From NCBI RefSeq assembly GCF_002979455.1, contig NZ_PCOU01000021.1, forward strand, positions 1 to 64,000: a DNA stretch of 64,000 nucleotides. The letters are read 5' to 3'. This document shows, one piece after another, positions 6,813-15,855 of this stretch. Made by a program: the position numbers and the translations under genes. Source of the DNA: Chryseobacterium sp. MYb7 (GTDB lineage Bacteria > Bacteroidota > Bacteroidia > Flavobacteriales > Weeksellaceae). The notes beneath the pieces are model-generated. The model did no database searches, was not told the DNA's origin, and saw only the letters and a list, made by a program, of their open reading frames with translations. Numbering within the stretch: the first letter of the stretch is position 1; each line of letters opens with the position of its first letter.

Positions 6813-9353
6813 TTACGCTTTTTGTTCAGCTACAATCTCTTTTTTCTTGTTCTTATTCATCCAGAAAATTCCAAATGCAGCCAATAGAATAAATAACCCG
6901 AATGAAAGAAGAGAAACCCATTTCCCTTTTTCAATCACTTCCGGTTCAAAAACCATTCTGATATGGTGATTTCCTGCCGGAACATGCACTGCACGAAGTA
7001 AATAATCTGCTTTAATGTATGGAACTTCTTTCTCATCTACCAGCACTTTCCATCCGTGAGGATAATACACTTCAGAGAATACCGCTAATTGAGGGGTCTT
7101 CGACTGGGATTTAAATTCAAGTTCGTTAGGCTGATATTTCGTAAGATTGATAAATGCTGTAGAGTCTGCCTGAACTGGTTTACCATCAAAATAGGCTTTA
7201 TCAGATGAAGCAATAACTGCTGTCTTTTTGTTGTCGATAGTTCCGATCGATTTAATTTCCTGATTAGGACTATCTACAAACTTCAGGTCACTTACAAACC
7301 ATGCATTTCCATTGGCTTTTGGATTTGGAACAACCTGTGGCTGATCAGGACCTCCGAAAACAAGGTATTTAGCATTTAATAAGTTTAATACATTAGGGGT
7401 TTTTACACTGTCTATACTATTGATGTATTCATTCAGAACATCATCATATCTTCTTAATTTTACAGCGTGATAACCACCAATGGAAGCTTTAAAATAAGAG
7501 GTATTGGTTTCACTTGTTACTCCCAAAGTCTGGTTGTAAATTCTGTAGTGAGTCTTATCTTTTTCAGCGATAGTCTCCAATGTTTTGTTGATGTTGACAT
7601 TGGCTAAAATAGATTCCAGATTTGGATTTCCCTGAACTTTTTCAGCCAAAAGATCTGAACTTTCTGTCTGGAAAGGGTTTTCTGCAAAGATTTTATCTAC
7701 ATAGTTTTCATCGTTTAAGTAACGTTTGTTTACCGTCCAAAGATCAAATAAACTCACGACTCCGATTACTACCAAAGCAATATTCTGATTAAGCTTTTTC
7801 TTTAAAGTTAAGAATAATGCTGCCGCTGTAATGGCTACATAGATGAATGCTTTTATAGCATCTATTCTGAATAATTTATATCTTTCATCTACAAGATAAT
7901 CGAGTAGGAAAGGAGGGAAATAAGTCTTTTCACTCTCAGTTGAGAATCCTAATAACGATTTTCCAAAGACTAAAAGAATCAATAACAATCCTAAAGTTCC
8001 ACCACTTACGTACAGGAGAATCCTTTGTTTGTATTCATTTGTCAATTTTTCGTCTGTGAAGAATCTGTATAATCCCAAAATAGCAATCAGAGGGAATAAT
8101 AGTTCTACAACCACTAAAATAGAAGATGGTGCTCTGAATTTATTATAGAACGGTACATAATCAATGAAGAAGTCGGATAAAGGCATAAAATTGCTTCCCC
8201 AAGCCAGTAAAATTGTCAGAATGGAGGCTCCTAAAATCCAGTAACGGTATTTTTTTGATGCAAAGAAAAATCCTAATATTGCAAGGAAACAGACAATAGC
8301 TCCCTGATAAGCAGGTCCTGAAGTTCCCGGCTGGTCTCCCCAATATGTCATTCCACCAAAGCCTTTGGAGATTCTGTCCATTTCTGCCTGTGAACCTACA
8401 TTTTCCTGAACAAGTTCCTGAACTTTGCTCATCATTTCTTTTCCTTCCGGTTCCTGGCTTCCTCCACCCATTAATCTTGGGATAAAAAGGTTTAAGGTTT
8501 CAAGCTGTCCGTAGCTCCACATAAGCATACTTTCTTTATCCATTCCGGATTTCCCTGAAGTATGGCTGTCGTTATCTAAAATTTGTTTTCCACGAACTGT
8601 TTCTTTTACATATTCGGAATTGGCCATGATTCTCTGTGAGTTCATTCCAACCCCGATAATACATGAAGCAGCGATAATTCCCGATGAGATCAGGAAATGC
8701 TTCATTGGTGTCTTTTTCTGGATAGCTCTGATCAATTCAGACAAGAATAAAAATCCTAGTGCAAGGAAAAGATAATACGTCATCTGCGGGTGATTGGCAG
8801 CAATCTGCAGCCCCATGAAAAGGGTTGTGACGATGAATCCCCAGATGTATTGTTTTCTGATATAAACCAGCAAAATTCCGGCTAGCAACGGTGCAAAATA
8901 TTCAATGGTATTTACTTTACCATTGTGTCCGGCTGCAATAATAATATAGAAATAGGTCGAAAGCCCGAAGAAAGTGGCTCCTAGGAGTGCGTACTTCCAG
9001 TTTCTGACCACTACCATTCCCAAAAGGAAAAAACCTGCAAAAAGCAGGAAGAGATAATTGACCGGCCTTGGCAGGAAATTCAGATTACTGTCGATTTTTT
9101 TGATGATGTCACCTTTGAATTGGCTTCCCATCTGATAAGTCGGCATTCCCCCAAACATAGAGTCACTCCAATAGGTTTCATTTCCTGTATTGGCTCTATA
9201 GTCGAGCAGTTCTTTTGCTCCTCCTCTGTATTGAACGATATCATGCTGAAAAAGCTGTTTTCCCGTAAATACAGGAGTGGAATATAAAAATGCTAAAACT
9301 ATAAATACTACTAATGAAGCTGCAATATAAATTAAGTTTTTATTTTTTGCCAT
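6813..9353 (-). CDS. YfhO family membrane protein
   Basis: An 846-residue polytopic protein with about 12-14 hydrophobic segments, a large soluble region at about 550-780 and a final membrane segment. The N-terminal YSTPVFTGKQLFQHDIVQYR and the loop SDSMFGGMPTYQ are typical of the YfhO family, which has GT-C-like topology and in Firmicutes is linked to glycosylation of surface polymers. In Bacteroidota its role is unknown. It is preceded by the DUF4834 gene (30 nt gap) and followed by a glycosyltransferase, consistent with an envelope-glycan function (inference). Confidence 0.85.
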   Translation of the reverse strand: MAKNKNLIYIAASLVVFIVLAFLYSTPVFTGKQLFQHDIVQYRGGAKELLDYRANTGNETYWSDSMFGGMPTYQMGSQFKGDIIKKIDSNLNFLPRPVNYLFLLFAGFFLLGMVVVRNWKYALLGATFFGLSTYFYIIIAAGHNGKVNTIEYFAPLLAGILLVYIRKQYIWGFIVTTLFMGLQIAANHPQMTYYLFLALGFLFLSELIRAIQKKTPMKHFLISSGIIAASCIIGVGMNSQRIMANSEYVKETVRGKQILDNDSHTSGKSGMDKESMLMWSYGQLETLNLFIPRLMGGGSQEPEGKEMMSKVQELVQENVGSQAEMDRISKGFGGMTYWGDQPGTSGPAYQGAIVCFLAILGFFFASKKYRYWILGASILTILLAWGSNFMPLSDFFIDYVPFYNKFRAPSSILVVVELLFPLIAILGLYRFFTDEKLTNEYKQRILLYVSGGTLGLLLILLVFGKSLLGFSTESEKTYFPPFLLDYLVDERYKLFRIDAIKAFIYVAITAAALFLTLKKKLNQNIALVVIGVVSLFDLWTVNKRYLNDENYVDKIFAENPFQTESSDLLAEKVQGNPNLESILANVNINKTLETIAEKDKTHYRIYNQTLGVTSETNTSYFKASIGGYHAVKLRRYDDVLNEYINSIDSVKTPNVLNLLNAKYLVFGGPDQPQVVPNPKANGNAWFVSDLKFVDSPNQEIKSIGTIDNKKTAVIASSDKAYFDGKPVQADSTAFINLTKYQPNELEFKSQSKTPQLAVFSEVYYPHGWKVLVDEKEVPYIKADYLLRAVHVPAGNHHIRMVFEPEVIEKGKWVSLLSFGLFILLAAFGIFWMNKNKKKEIVAEQKA

Positions 9354-9383
9354 GCTGGTTATTATCTTTTATTTCTTGGAATT

Positions 9384-9614
9384 TTACCTTTTGTCCTTAC
9401 TCTCTTTCACCTCTTCATAGTCTACAGTTTCTGCATCCCATTTAAGGTTCTGTTTGTTATTCTTATTCGAGTTTTGTATATCCTGCTGTCCGTTGTTTTG
9501 ATTGTTATTATTAAAACGGTAACTATAAAATGTCTTGAAGAATATTCTTTTCAGAATGTTCCAGACAAAGAAAATTATAATGGCAGTGAGTACTAACTCA
9601 AGAATGTACTTCAT
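9384..9614 (-). CDS. DUF4834 family small membrane protein
   Basis: The 76-residue protein has one N-terminal membrane helix (residues 3-20), a basic stretch KRIFFKTF, a low-complexity Asn/Gln-rich linker and an acidic tail 'WDAETVDYEEVKE'. This layout matches DUF4834, a conserved small flavobacterial family often placed next to YfhO genes. Function is unknown. The separation of 30 nt from the downstream YfhO gene suggests co-transcription, while a hairpin at 9632-9658 isolates it from the upstream gene. Confidence 0.75.
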   Translation of the reverse strand: MKYILELVLTAIIIFFVWNILKRIFFKTFYSYRFNNNNQNNGQQDIQNSNKNNKQNLKWDAETVDYEEVKESKDKR

Positions 9615-9631
9615 AATATTAAAATTTAAAG

Positions 9632-9658
9632 TTCCGGGTTTAAACTTTAAACCCGGAA
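9632..9658 (-). terminator. Hairpin after the DUF6263 gene
   Basis: TTCCGGGTTTAAA and its complement form a 13-bp stem. On the minus strand it is followed by CTTTAAATTTTAA, a weak U-tract. It separates the DUF6263 gene from DUF4834-YfhO. Confidence 0.65.
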
Positions 9659-9672
9659 TACATTTAATTCAG

Positions 9673-10722
9673 TTATTTAGCAGATGGGTTTACCATTACA
9701 GAAGAATTAGAAACACTTTTCATAGACTGAGATTGTTTTCCATCTGAAATAGTTTCTATCTGTGTCGTTTTTACGGTAATATTCTGATTGGTAATCCATC
9801 CTGTGCTTTCGTCAAACTTAATGGTTCCGTTTTGAACCAATTCACTACTCAGGCTGTGGGTGATTGGCCCCTGAGCTTTCTTTTCAGTTTTCTTAGGAAT
9901 ACCTCCGGTTACTGCAATTTCTGCAGCTCCGTTTCCTAAGCTTTTCATTACATAATTGGATGTTACTTTTACGTTTCCGCTTGGATCAGCATTTTCAGAA
10001 GTTGACCATTTCTCCCCAATTTTTACTCCTTTTTTAGGAATAATCATAAGGTTTTTATGGAACTGGTCTTTCAATACTTTTTCGTTGAAAGATTGTTTAA
10101 GGCTTGCTACTACACTTGCTTTTTGGTTGGCATCTTTGATAAGGGTACCTACTGCATTGGAAACTTTTGTGTAAACAGCATCAAACCCTGTGATGGAAAT
10201 TACGTTACCTTTTGTATCCATTTTCATGACTAGTTTATTTCCGGTAAGCGCTTTGTTTACATTCCAGATCATTTTAAGATCATCTTCTTTAGGAATAGGT
10301 AATTTTGTATCTACCACAACTGTTTTTCCCTGTGCAGACTGAGAATTTCTTTTCGCAACAAGATTAAGAGTCATTTCATATACATTCCCTTTAATATCAT
10401 TTACTACAAAGTTCATTTCATCTGTAGACTCGCTGGTTGCAGTCATAGATTTCCCCTGAGGATCTGTCATCGTTTTTACATCTCTCTGATACGTGGTAAG
10501 AGGATAAGTCTTTCCTTTTTCAAGCTTAAAAGTTTGAGTAATAACACCTGCAGAGTCTTTGATTGCCGGGTTTTCTGCCACTTTCGCTACAGAATCAGCA
10601 GGAACTTCTACCGTTACTGTTTTTCCGGTTTTAGGATCTACTTTCGTTATTTTTGCTGTTTCTTTTTTACAAGATATAAGAGCTATTGATGATATAAGCG
10701 CAAGCGCTGCAATGTTCTTCAT
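9673..10722 (-). CDS. DUF6263-like lipoprotein
   Basis: The 349-residue protein starts MKNIAALALISSIALISCKK with a lipobox cysteine at about residue 18, so it is a predicted lipoprotein. The body is beta-rich with 'FKLEKGKTYPLTTYQ', 'GNVYEMTLNL' and 'GVKIGEKWS', features I associate with DUF6263, a Bacteroidota family of unknown function. A variable linker containing DPKTGKTVTVEVPADS follows the lipobox. It has a remnant of a serine hydrolase immediately upstream. Confidence 0.65.
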   Translation of the reverse strand: MKNIAALALISSIALISCKKETAKITKVDPKTGKTVTVEVPADSVAKVAENPAIKDSAGVITQTFKLEKGKTYPLTTYQRDVKTMTDPQGKSMTATSESTDEMNFVVNDIKGNVYEMTLNLVAKRNSQSAQGKTVVVDTKLPIPKEDDLKMIWNVNKALTGNKLVMKMDTKGNVISITGFDAVYTKVSNAVGTLIKDANQKASVVASLKQSFNEKVLKDQFHKNLMIIPKKGVKIGEKWSTSENADPSGNVKVTSNYVMKSLGNGAAEIAVTGGIPKKTEKKAQGPITHSLSSELVQNGTIKFDESTGWITNQNITVKTTQIETISDGKQSQSMKSVSNSSVMVNPSAK

Positions 10723-10735
10723 TTGATTTTTTACT

Positions 10736-10926
10736 TTATTTTTTACTACTATTTCTTAATATACTGTCTGCAATATCCTGCAGTTTTCCCTGAGATTCAC
10801 CATTCGATTCTTGGATAATGCTACAACGCCCATATTCTTCGACGGATAGATCTGAAGGACGCTTGAAAATCCAAATGTACCTCGGGTATGATAAACGGTT
10901 TTGGTGCCGTCTTCATAAGTATATTT
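10736..10926 (-). pseudogene. C-terminal remnant of a serine hydrolase (beta-lactamase/PBP-like)
   Basis: Minus-strand translation gives KYTYEDGTKTVYHTRGTFG, then FSSVLQIYPSKNMGVVALS. After a one-base shift it continues as ESNGESQGKLQDIADSILRN to a stop at 10736. The motif H-T-G-G of class C beta-lactamase-like hydrolases appears as HTRG. The N-terminal domains with the SxxK and YxN motifs are absent, because the rlmB gene ends 8 nt upstream. This is a deletion remnant with one frameshift, lying between rlmB and the DUF6263 gene. Confidence 0.75.
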
Positions 10927-10933
10927 TCATGAT

Positions 10934-11692
10934 TTAAGGATTGGGTATTACGGTCATTTTCTGTCTTACCGCTTCATACAAAATTGCTCCACATGCTACA
11001 GATACGTTCAGAGATTGAGTTTTTCCTTCAATAGGAAGTTTTATTTTTTCGTCAGCATGATGTAAAACTTCTTTAGAAATTCCGGTTTCTTCATTTCCCA
11101 TTACAATTGCACATGGCTCTGTGAAGTTCACATCATAGATTAATTTCTGAGCTTTTTCGCTGGCAGCATATACCGAAATTCCGCTTTGCTGAAGGAAATC
11201 TACAGTATGTGCCAGGTTGTTTTCTTTACATATTTTGATGTTATAAATCCCTCCAGCAGAAGTTTTTATAGCATCAGAGTTGATAGGAGCTGCCCCTTTT
11301 TCCGGAATGATAACGGCATCAATTCCTACACATTCTGCCGTTCTGCAGATCGCTCCGAAGTTTCTTACGTCAGTAAGTCTGTCCAAAATCAAAAGAAAAG
11401 GAGTTTTCCCCTGTTCAAATAATTGCGGAACAATATCCTCCACTTTATGAAACGGTACATCCGAGATAAAAGCAACCACGCCCTGGTGGTTTTTTCTTGT
11501 AAAACGGTTTAGTTTTTCAACCGGAACATAATTGGGACGGATTTTATTTTTAGCTAAAATTGCTTTTAATTCAGCATAAATAGGACCCTGAAGTGCATTT
11601 TGCACAAAGATCTTGTCAATAGTTTTTCCTGCTTCAATGGCTTCAATCACGGGACGTAGCCCGAAAATAAAATCGTCTTTTTTATCTGTCAT
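10934..11692 (-). CDS. rlmB: 23S rRNA (guanosine-2'-O-)-methyltransferase RlmB
   Basis: A 252-residue SPOUT-family methyltransferase. The N-terminal domain (about 1-85) is the TrmH-type substrate-binding domain with FGLRPVIEAI and the 'NHQGVVAF' signature. The C-terminal knot has VRNFGAICRTAECVGIDAVI (around 112-132), VMGNEETGIS (195-205) and LNVSVACGAILYE (227-240), the S-adenosylmethionine-binding knot. It methylates G2251 of 23S rRNA in E. coli. The start ATG is consistent with the family. Confidence 0.93.
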   Translation of the reverse strand: MTDKKDDFIFGLRPVIEAIEAGKTIDKIFVQNALQGPIYAELKAILAKNKIRPNYVPVEKLNRFTRKNHQGVVAFISDVPFHKVEDIVPQLFEQGKTPFLLILDRLTDVRNFGAICRTAECVGIDAVIIPEKGAAPINSDAIKTSAGGIYNIKICKENNLAHTVDFLQQSGISVYAASEKAQKLIYDVNFTEPCAIVMGNEETGISKEVLHHADEKIKLPIEGKTQSLNVSVACGAILYEAVRQKMTVIPNP

Positions 11693-11795
11693 CTTATTAT
11701 TTTAAATAGTGAGTTGTAAAATGTGAATTTTCTTTGTAAGTCGATCTGGCAGATGTGTATTCACATTTGACCATTGACTTGCGCAACAAAATTCA

Positions 11796-12269
11796 CTATC
11801 TCCCTTTTTCCCCTAAAATTGCTCTTTTCTGTGCCAGCACATACCCGTAGTGAAGACTTTCGTGCATGTTGTTGAAGATAATGGCATCCTGAATACTTTT
11901 CAGATCCATTCCGAAACTAGTAGTATATGGAGTATAGTCTGAAAAGAAATCACTGTCATAATCCTTCATTAAAATCTTAGAAGTTTCTGTCAGTAAAAAT
12001 TCAAGATCTTCTACTTCAGATTTCTGAACATTTAAGTTGGGTAAAGTACCTTTTTTATAGGTTTCAATCCAGTATTTATCAATACGGAAAGGGTTTCCAC
12101 TCAGGTAATAATGCAGAAGCTGCTGTGTAGCAACAGTATGTGCAATATTCCAGTAGATATTGTTATTGAAACCATCCGGAATCAGAATCAGATCTTCATG
12201 AGAGGTGTTCTGAAGTACGTCTAAAAGGTTCTTTCTTACCTGTCTGTGCGCTTGAAAATGATAATTCAT
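11796..12269 (-). CDS. DinB family protein
   Basis: The 157-residue protein is a predicted four-helix bundle with histidines placed as in DinB/YfiT metal-binding proteins: NIAHTVATQQLLHYY (about residues 41-55) and the final HESLHYGYVL (about 136-145). These proteins typically bind a divalent metal, and some are thiol transferases that use bacillithiol or mycothiol, which would fit the YpdA-like gene in the window (inference). A clear -7 box (12297-12290) lies 20 nt upstream. Confidence 0.8.
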   Translation of the reverse strand: MNYHFQAHRQVRKNLLDVLQNTSHEDLILIPDGFNNNIYWNIAHTVATQQLLHYYLSGNPFRIDKYWIETYKKGTLPNLNVQKSEVEDLEFLLTETSKILMKDYDSDFFSDYTPYTTSFGMDLKSIQDAIIFNNMHESLHYGYVLAQKRAILGEKGR

Positions 12270-12289
12270 TTTGCGAAATTTTTAATCAC

Positions 12290-12297
12290 CAAAAATA
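12290..12297 (-). promoter_or_regulatory. -7 box of the DinB gene promoter
   Basis: TATTTTTG on the minus strand, an exact TAnnTTTG match, 20 nt before the ATG. Confidence 0.5.
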
Positions 12298-12520
12298 GTT
12301 TAATAAACTGGAAATGACAATTTTTGAGCGGGTGATTAAAGCAAAATTTATATATTTTTATGAAAAAATAGGATAATCCTGTTGAGTTTTAAGACTTCAG
12401 CAGTTCTTGACCTTGCATCAATACTGGAATATTTAACAAACTTTAACTCAAAAATAGCATTTATTGTGTTGATTAATGCAAGTATTTATCAGAAATTTAC
12501 CACTTATTTTAAATCAAGCT

Positions 12521-13525
12521 ATGTCAGAGATATATCAAGCTGAAGATATCCGCCAATTGACGGAAAAAGTAAAGGAAAAAAACTACTTATTTTCTCTTCT
12601 GAGACAGGAAATCAACAAAGTTATTATTGGACAGGAATATATGATAGACCGACTTTTGGTAGGGCTTCTTGGGAATGGGCACGTTCTTTTGGAAGGAGTA
12701 CCAGGATTGGCTAAAACTCTTGCGATAAAGACATTGGCTGATGCTGTTCATGGTGAGTTTTCAAGGATCCAGTTTACCCCGGATTTACTTCCTGCGGATG
12801 TAGTGGGAACCATGATTTTTAATATCAAAGACAATGATTTTTCCATAAAAAAAGGACCTGTATTTGCCAACTTTGTGCTAGCTGATGAGATCAACCGTGC
12901 ACCGGCAAAAGTACAGTCGGCTCTTTTGGAGGTAATGCAGGAAAAACAGGTGACAATTGGTGATGAAACAATGAAGCTTCCAAAACCGTTTTTGGTATTG
13001 GCGACGCAGAACCCGATTGATCAGGAAGGGACTTACCTGCTGCCTGAAGCACAAAGTGACCGTTTCATGCTGAAGTGTACTATTGATTATCCGGCTTTCG
13101 AAGATGAAAGACAGGTCATGAGAATGGTTTCAACGTCACATCAGCCAACAGTGAAGCCAGTGATTGCCCTTCAGGATATTGTAGATGCAAAAGAATTGAT
13201 CAACCAGATTTATCTGGACGAGAAAATCGAAAAATATATTCTGGATATGGTTTTCGCAACACGTTATCCTGAAAATTATGGTCTTTCTGAACTTAAAAAT
13301 TACATCAGTTTCGGAGCTTCTCCAAGAGCTTCCATTAACCTTGCTATTGCTTCAAGAGCCTATGCATTTTTGAAAGGAAGAGCTTTCGTAATTCCTGAAG
13401 ATGTAAAAGCATTGGCGAAAGATGTATTAAGACACAGAATGGGCTTAACTTTCGAGGCTGAAGCTGAGGAAGTGACAACAGAAGAGATCATCAACAGAAT
13501 TTTAGCAAAAATCCAGGCACCGTAA
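12521..13525 (+). CDS. MoxR family AAA+ ATPase, first gene of the bat operon
   Basis: A 334-residue AAA+ ATPase with the Walker A loop LLEGVPGLAKT (around residues 57-67), Walker B FVLADEINR, sensor ATQNP and the lid/arginine-finger region. MoxR proteins act as chaperone-like ATPases together with VWA-domain proteins. Here a DUF58 protein and BatA/BatB follow. The frame could extend to 12476, but the MSEIYQAEDI start at 12521 agrees with flavobacterial homologues. Confidence 0.92.
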   Translation: MSEIYQAEDIRQLTEKVKEKNYLFSLLRQEINKVIIGQEYMIDRLLVGLLGNGHVLLEGVPGLAKTLAIKTLADAVHGEFSRIQFTPDLLPADVVGTMIFNIKDNDFSIKKGPVFANFVLADEINRAPAKVQSALLEVMQEKQVTIGDETMKLPKPFLVLATQNPIDQEGTYLLPEAQSDRFMLKCTIDYPAFEDERQVMRMVSTSHQPTVKPVIALQDIVDAKELINQIYLDEKIEKYILDMVFATRYPENYGLSELKNYISFGASPRASINLAIASRAYAFLKGRAFVIPEDVKALAKDVLRHRMGLTFEAEAEEVTTEEIINRILAKIQAP

Positions 13526-13983
13526 TGAGTGATGTGATAATCAGAAAGGCAGTTCAGGAGGACTGTGCTTCCATGCTGGATTTAATCAGAGAACTGGCAG
13601 AATATGAAAAGGCACTGCATGAAGTGACGGTAACGCTGGATGATTTTACCCAGGACGGCTTTGGAGCTTCTCCTGTGTGGGGTGCTTTTGTGGCAGAATA
13701 TGAAGGAGAGATTGTGGGGATATCATTATATTATGACAGATATTCAACATGGAAAGGAAGAAGATTGTACCTTGAAGATCTTGTAGTAACGGAAAAGCTG
13801 AGAGGAAAACAAATAGGAAAAAAATTATTTGATGCTACACTGGAATATGGTAAAACCCATAATTACAGTGGAATGGTCTTTCAGGTATTGAACTGGAATG
13901 AACCAGCCATCAATTTTTATAAAAAATACAATACAAAGTTTGATAACGAGTGGTCGAATGTATCCATTGAGTTTCAAGATTAA
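13525..13983 (+). CDS. GNAT family N-acetyltransferase
   Basis: This 152-residue GNAT protein has the acetyl-CoA-binding stretch LVVTEKLRGKQIGKKLF (V/I-x-x-x-x-R-G-x-G/I-x-G/K) at about residues 90-106 and the terminal 'NWNEPAINFYKKYNTKF'. The sequence resembles the diamine/polyamine acetyltransferase (SAT-like) group. Its ATG shares one base with the moxR stop (TAATG), so it is translationally coupled inside the moxR-bat operon. That position is unusual, and a link to the complex is unproven. Confidence 0.85.
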   Translation: MSDVIIRKAVQEDCASMLDLIRELAEYEKALHEVTVTLDDFTQDGFGASPVWGAFVAEYEGEIVGISLYYDRYSTWKGRRLYLEDLVVTEKLRGKQIGKKLFDATLEYGKTHNYSGMVFQVLNWNEPAINFYKKYNTKFDNEWSNVSIEFQD

Positions 13984-14036
13984 CCCGAAACCCACACTCA
14001 ACATTAAACTTTGAATTTTAAACCTTGAATTCGTCT

Positions 14037-14900
14037 ATGCAGATAAAAGATATTGTAAAAAAAGTAAAGCAGATTGAAATCCGTACCAGAAAAAAGACGG
14101 AGGCTGCTTTGATGGGGCAATATCATAGTGCCTTTAAAGGGCAAGGGATGACTTTCTCAGAAGTCCGTCCATATCAGTTTGGAGATGAAATCAGAAGAAT
14201 CGACTGGAATAAAACCGCACGTTTCCGTGAACCGTTCGTAAAAGTAATGGAAGAAGAAAGGGAACTGACGATGATGATTCTTGTAGATATTTCCGCTTCC
14301 ATGGATTATGGAACAAAAGTTCAGCTGAAAAGAGAATATGTAGCTGAAATTGCAGCCAGTTTAGGGTTTTCAGCAGCTGGAAATAATGATAAAGTAGGAT
14401 TGATTCTATTTGCTGATAAAGTATATAAAGTAATCCCACCTCAGAAAGGAAGAAAGCATATTCTTTCTATCATCAGTAATATTCTGACGGCAGATTATGT
14501 TCCCGCAGAATCTAAAATAGACAAAGCCATGGAATATATGATGGGGATTTTTAAAAGGAAATCTCTGGTTTTTCTGTTTTCAGATTTTGAAGATGAATAT
14601 GATTCCAAAATGCTGAGAGTGGCTTCAAAGAAACATCAGCTGCTGGGAATGAGGATTTATGATGAAAAGGATAATGAAATTCCTGACGTAGGATATGCCC
14701 GCTTGTATGATGTGGAAACCGGAAAGGAAATATGGGCCAATACTTCCAGTGCAAGATGGCGGTATACTTTTGCGGAAGAACAAAAACAAAAACTGAGAGC
14801 CCTGGAAGAAGACTTTGCCAACAGCTCTGCCAGTTTTATGAATATTAATACAGGTTCAGATTATTCAAAATTATTGTATAATTACTTTCAGAAAAAATAA
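14037..14900 (+). CDS. DUF58 domain protein of the MoxR/Bat operon
   Basis: The 287-residue protein has the DUF58 signature SEVRPYQFGDEIRRIDWNKT (around 43-62), followed by a von Willebrand A-like fold with the degenerate MIDAS start LVDISASMDYG. DUF58 proteins pair with MoxR ATPases and probably act as adaptors at the membrane. A TTG start at 14025 would add MNSS, but the ATG at 14037 is the conserved start. Confidence 0.9.
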   Translation: MQIKDIVKKVKQIEIRTRKKTEAALMGQYHSAFKGQGMTFSEVRPYQFGDEIRRIDWNKTARFREPFVKVMEEERELTMMILVDISASMDYGTKVQLKREYVAEIAASLGFSAAGNNDKVGLILFADKVYKVIPPQKGRKHILSIISNILTADYVPAESKIDKAMEYMMGIFKRKSLVFLFSDFEDEYDSKMLRVASKKHQLLGMRIYDEKDNEIPDVGYARLYDVETGKEIWANTSSARWRYTFAEEQKQKLRALEEDFANSSASFMNINTGSDYSKLLYNYFQKK

Positions 14901-14958
14901 ACATCGGACTCAGTTCGTAACTTAAAAACATGAGGCGTCTGCCTTTATTATTTTAACA

Positions 14959-15855
14959 TTGAGAAAAATACTTTTAATATTATCTTTCCTGATCTGTGCA
15001 AATGCTTTTTCACAGATATTATCCTCTAACGTAGAAAAGAAAACCATTGCCTTAGGAGAAATCAATCATCTTACCATAAAGATTGATAACCTTAACGAGC
15101 AGCAGGTAACTTCAGCAGCCAAAAATGAGCTGCTCCCTTTTCATTTTGAAGAAACCAAAGACAGCATTGGGCAGACTGCCAATTCCTACGAAAGAAAAAT
15201 TGAATTTGCTGTTTTTGAAGAAGGAAAATTTACCATTCCGGAACTGGAATTCAAAGTGGGAGATAAAATACTTAAAACCATTCCTTACGAAATAGATGTC
15301 ATTAATACCGCTCAAAAAGCAGATCAGATTAATGATATCATGAATAATAAGCAGGTGAAACTTGAAGCTAAAGATTACTGGGAGCTTTATAAGTTTTATA
15401 TTCTTGCGGTATTGGCAGCCATTGCACTCATTATTGCTATTATCATGTTTGTGAAATGGGGAAGAAAATCGAAGAGCACTCCGGTTGTGGCAACCAATCA
15501 GACCTTGAAAGAACTGGATTCTCTTAAAAAGAAAAAATACATTGAAGGAGGAAACTTCCGTTCGTTCTATGTAGAATTGATCGATATTTCCAGAACCTTT
15601 ATCACAAAACAATACCGCCTTCCTGCAGATGTACTTCTTACTGATGACCTTATTGATGTCATGAAAAAGAATAATACCATCTCGCAGGACAATGAAAAAA
15701 TCATAGAAGATGTATTCCTGAGGGGAGACCTGGTGAAATTTGCCAAAACATTCCCTGATCAGGAAACTATGGAGAGAGATTTTGCCAATATCAGAGACTT
15801 TGTGAAAAGATCATCCAAAGATTTAGAATTCGAAAACTTAAGAAAGGATGTTTAA
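14959..15855 (+). CDS. BatD-like/DUF4381-type membrane protein of the bat operon
   Basis: The 298-residue protein has a signal peptide (MRKILLILSFLICANAFSQ), a short beta domain (about 25-115), one membrane helix (about 147-168: YILAVLAAIALIIAIIMF) and a cytoplasmic helical region that resembles the C-terminal part of BatD and DUF4381 proteins. The start is TTG at 14959. An upstream ATG at 14931 runs into a stop, so TTG is the only start that gives the signal peptide. It overlaps batA by 8 nt. Confidence 0.75.
   Translation: MRKILLILSFLICANAFSQILSSNVEKKTIALGEINHLTIKIDNLNEQQVTSAAKNELLPFHFEETKDSIGQTANSYERKIEFAVFEEGKFTIPELEFKVGDKILKTIPYEIDVINTAQKADQINDIMNNKQVKLEAKDYWELYKFYILAVLAAIALIIAIIMFVKWGRKSKSTPVVATNQTLKELDSLKKKKYIEGGNFRSFYVELIDISRTFITKQYRLPADVLLTDDLIDVMKKNNTISQDNEKIIEDVFLRGDLVKFAKTFPDQETMERDFANIRDFVKRSSKDLEFENLRKDV

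Noticed and set aside
14191..14754. Antisense ORFs inside the DUF58 gene and similar shadow frames elsewhere
   Set aside because: They lie opposite clearly coding genes and have no domain, promoter or conserved start.
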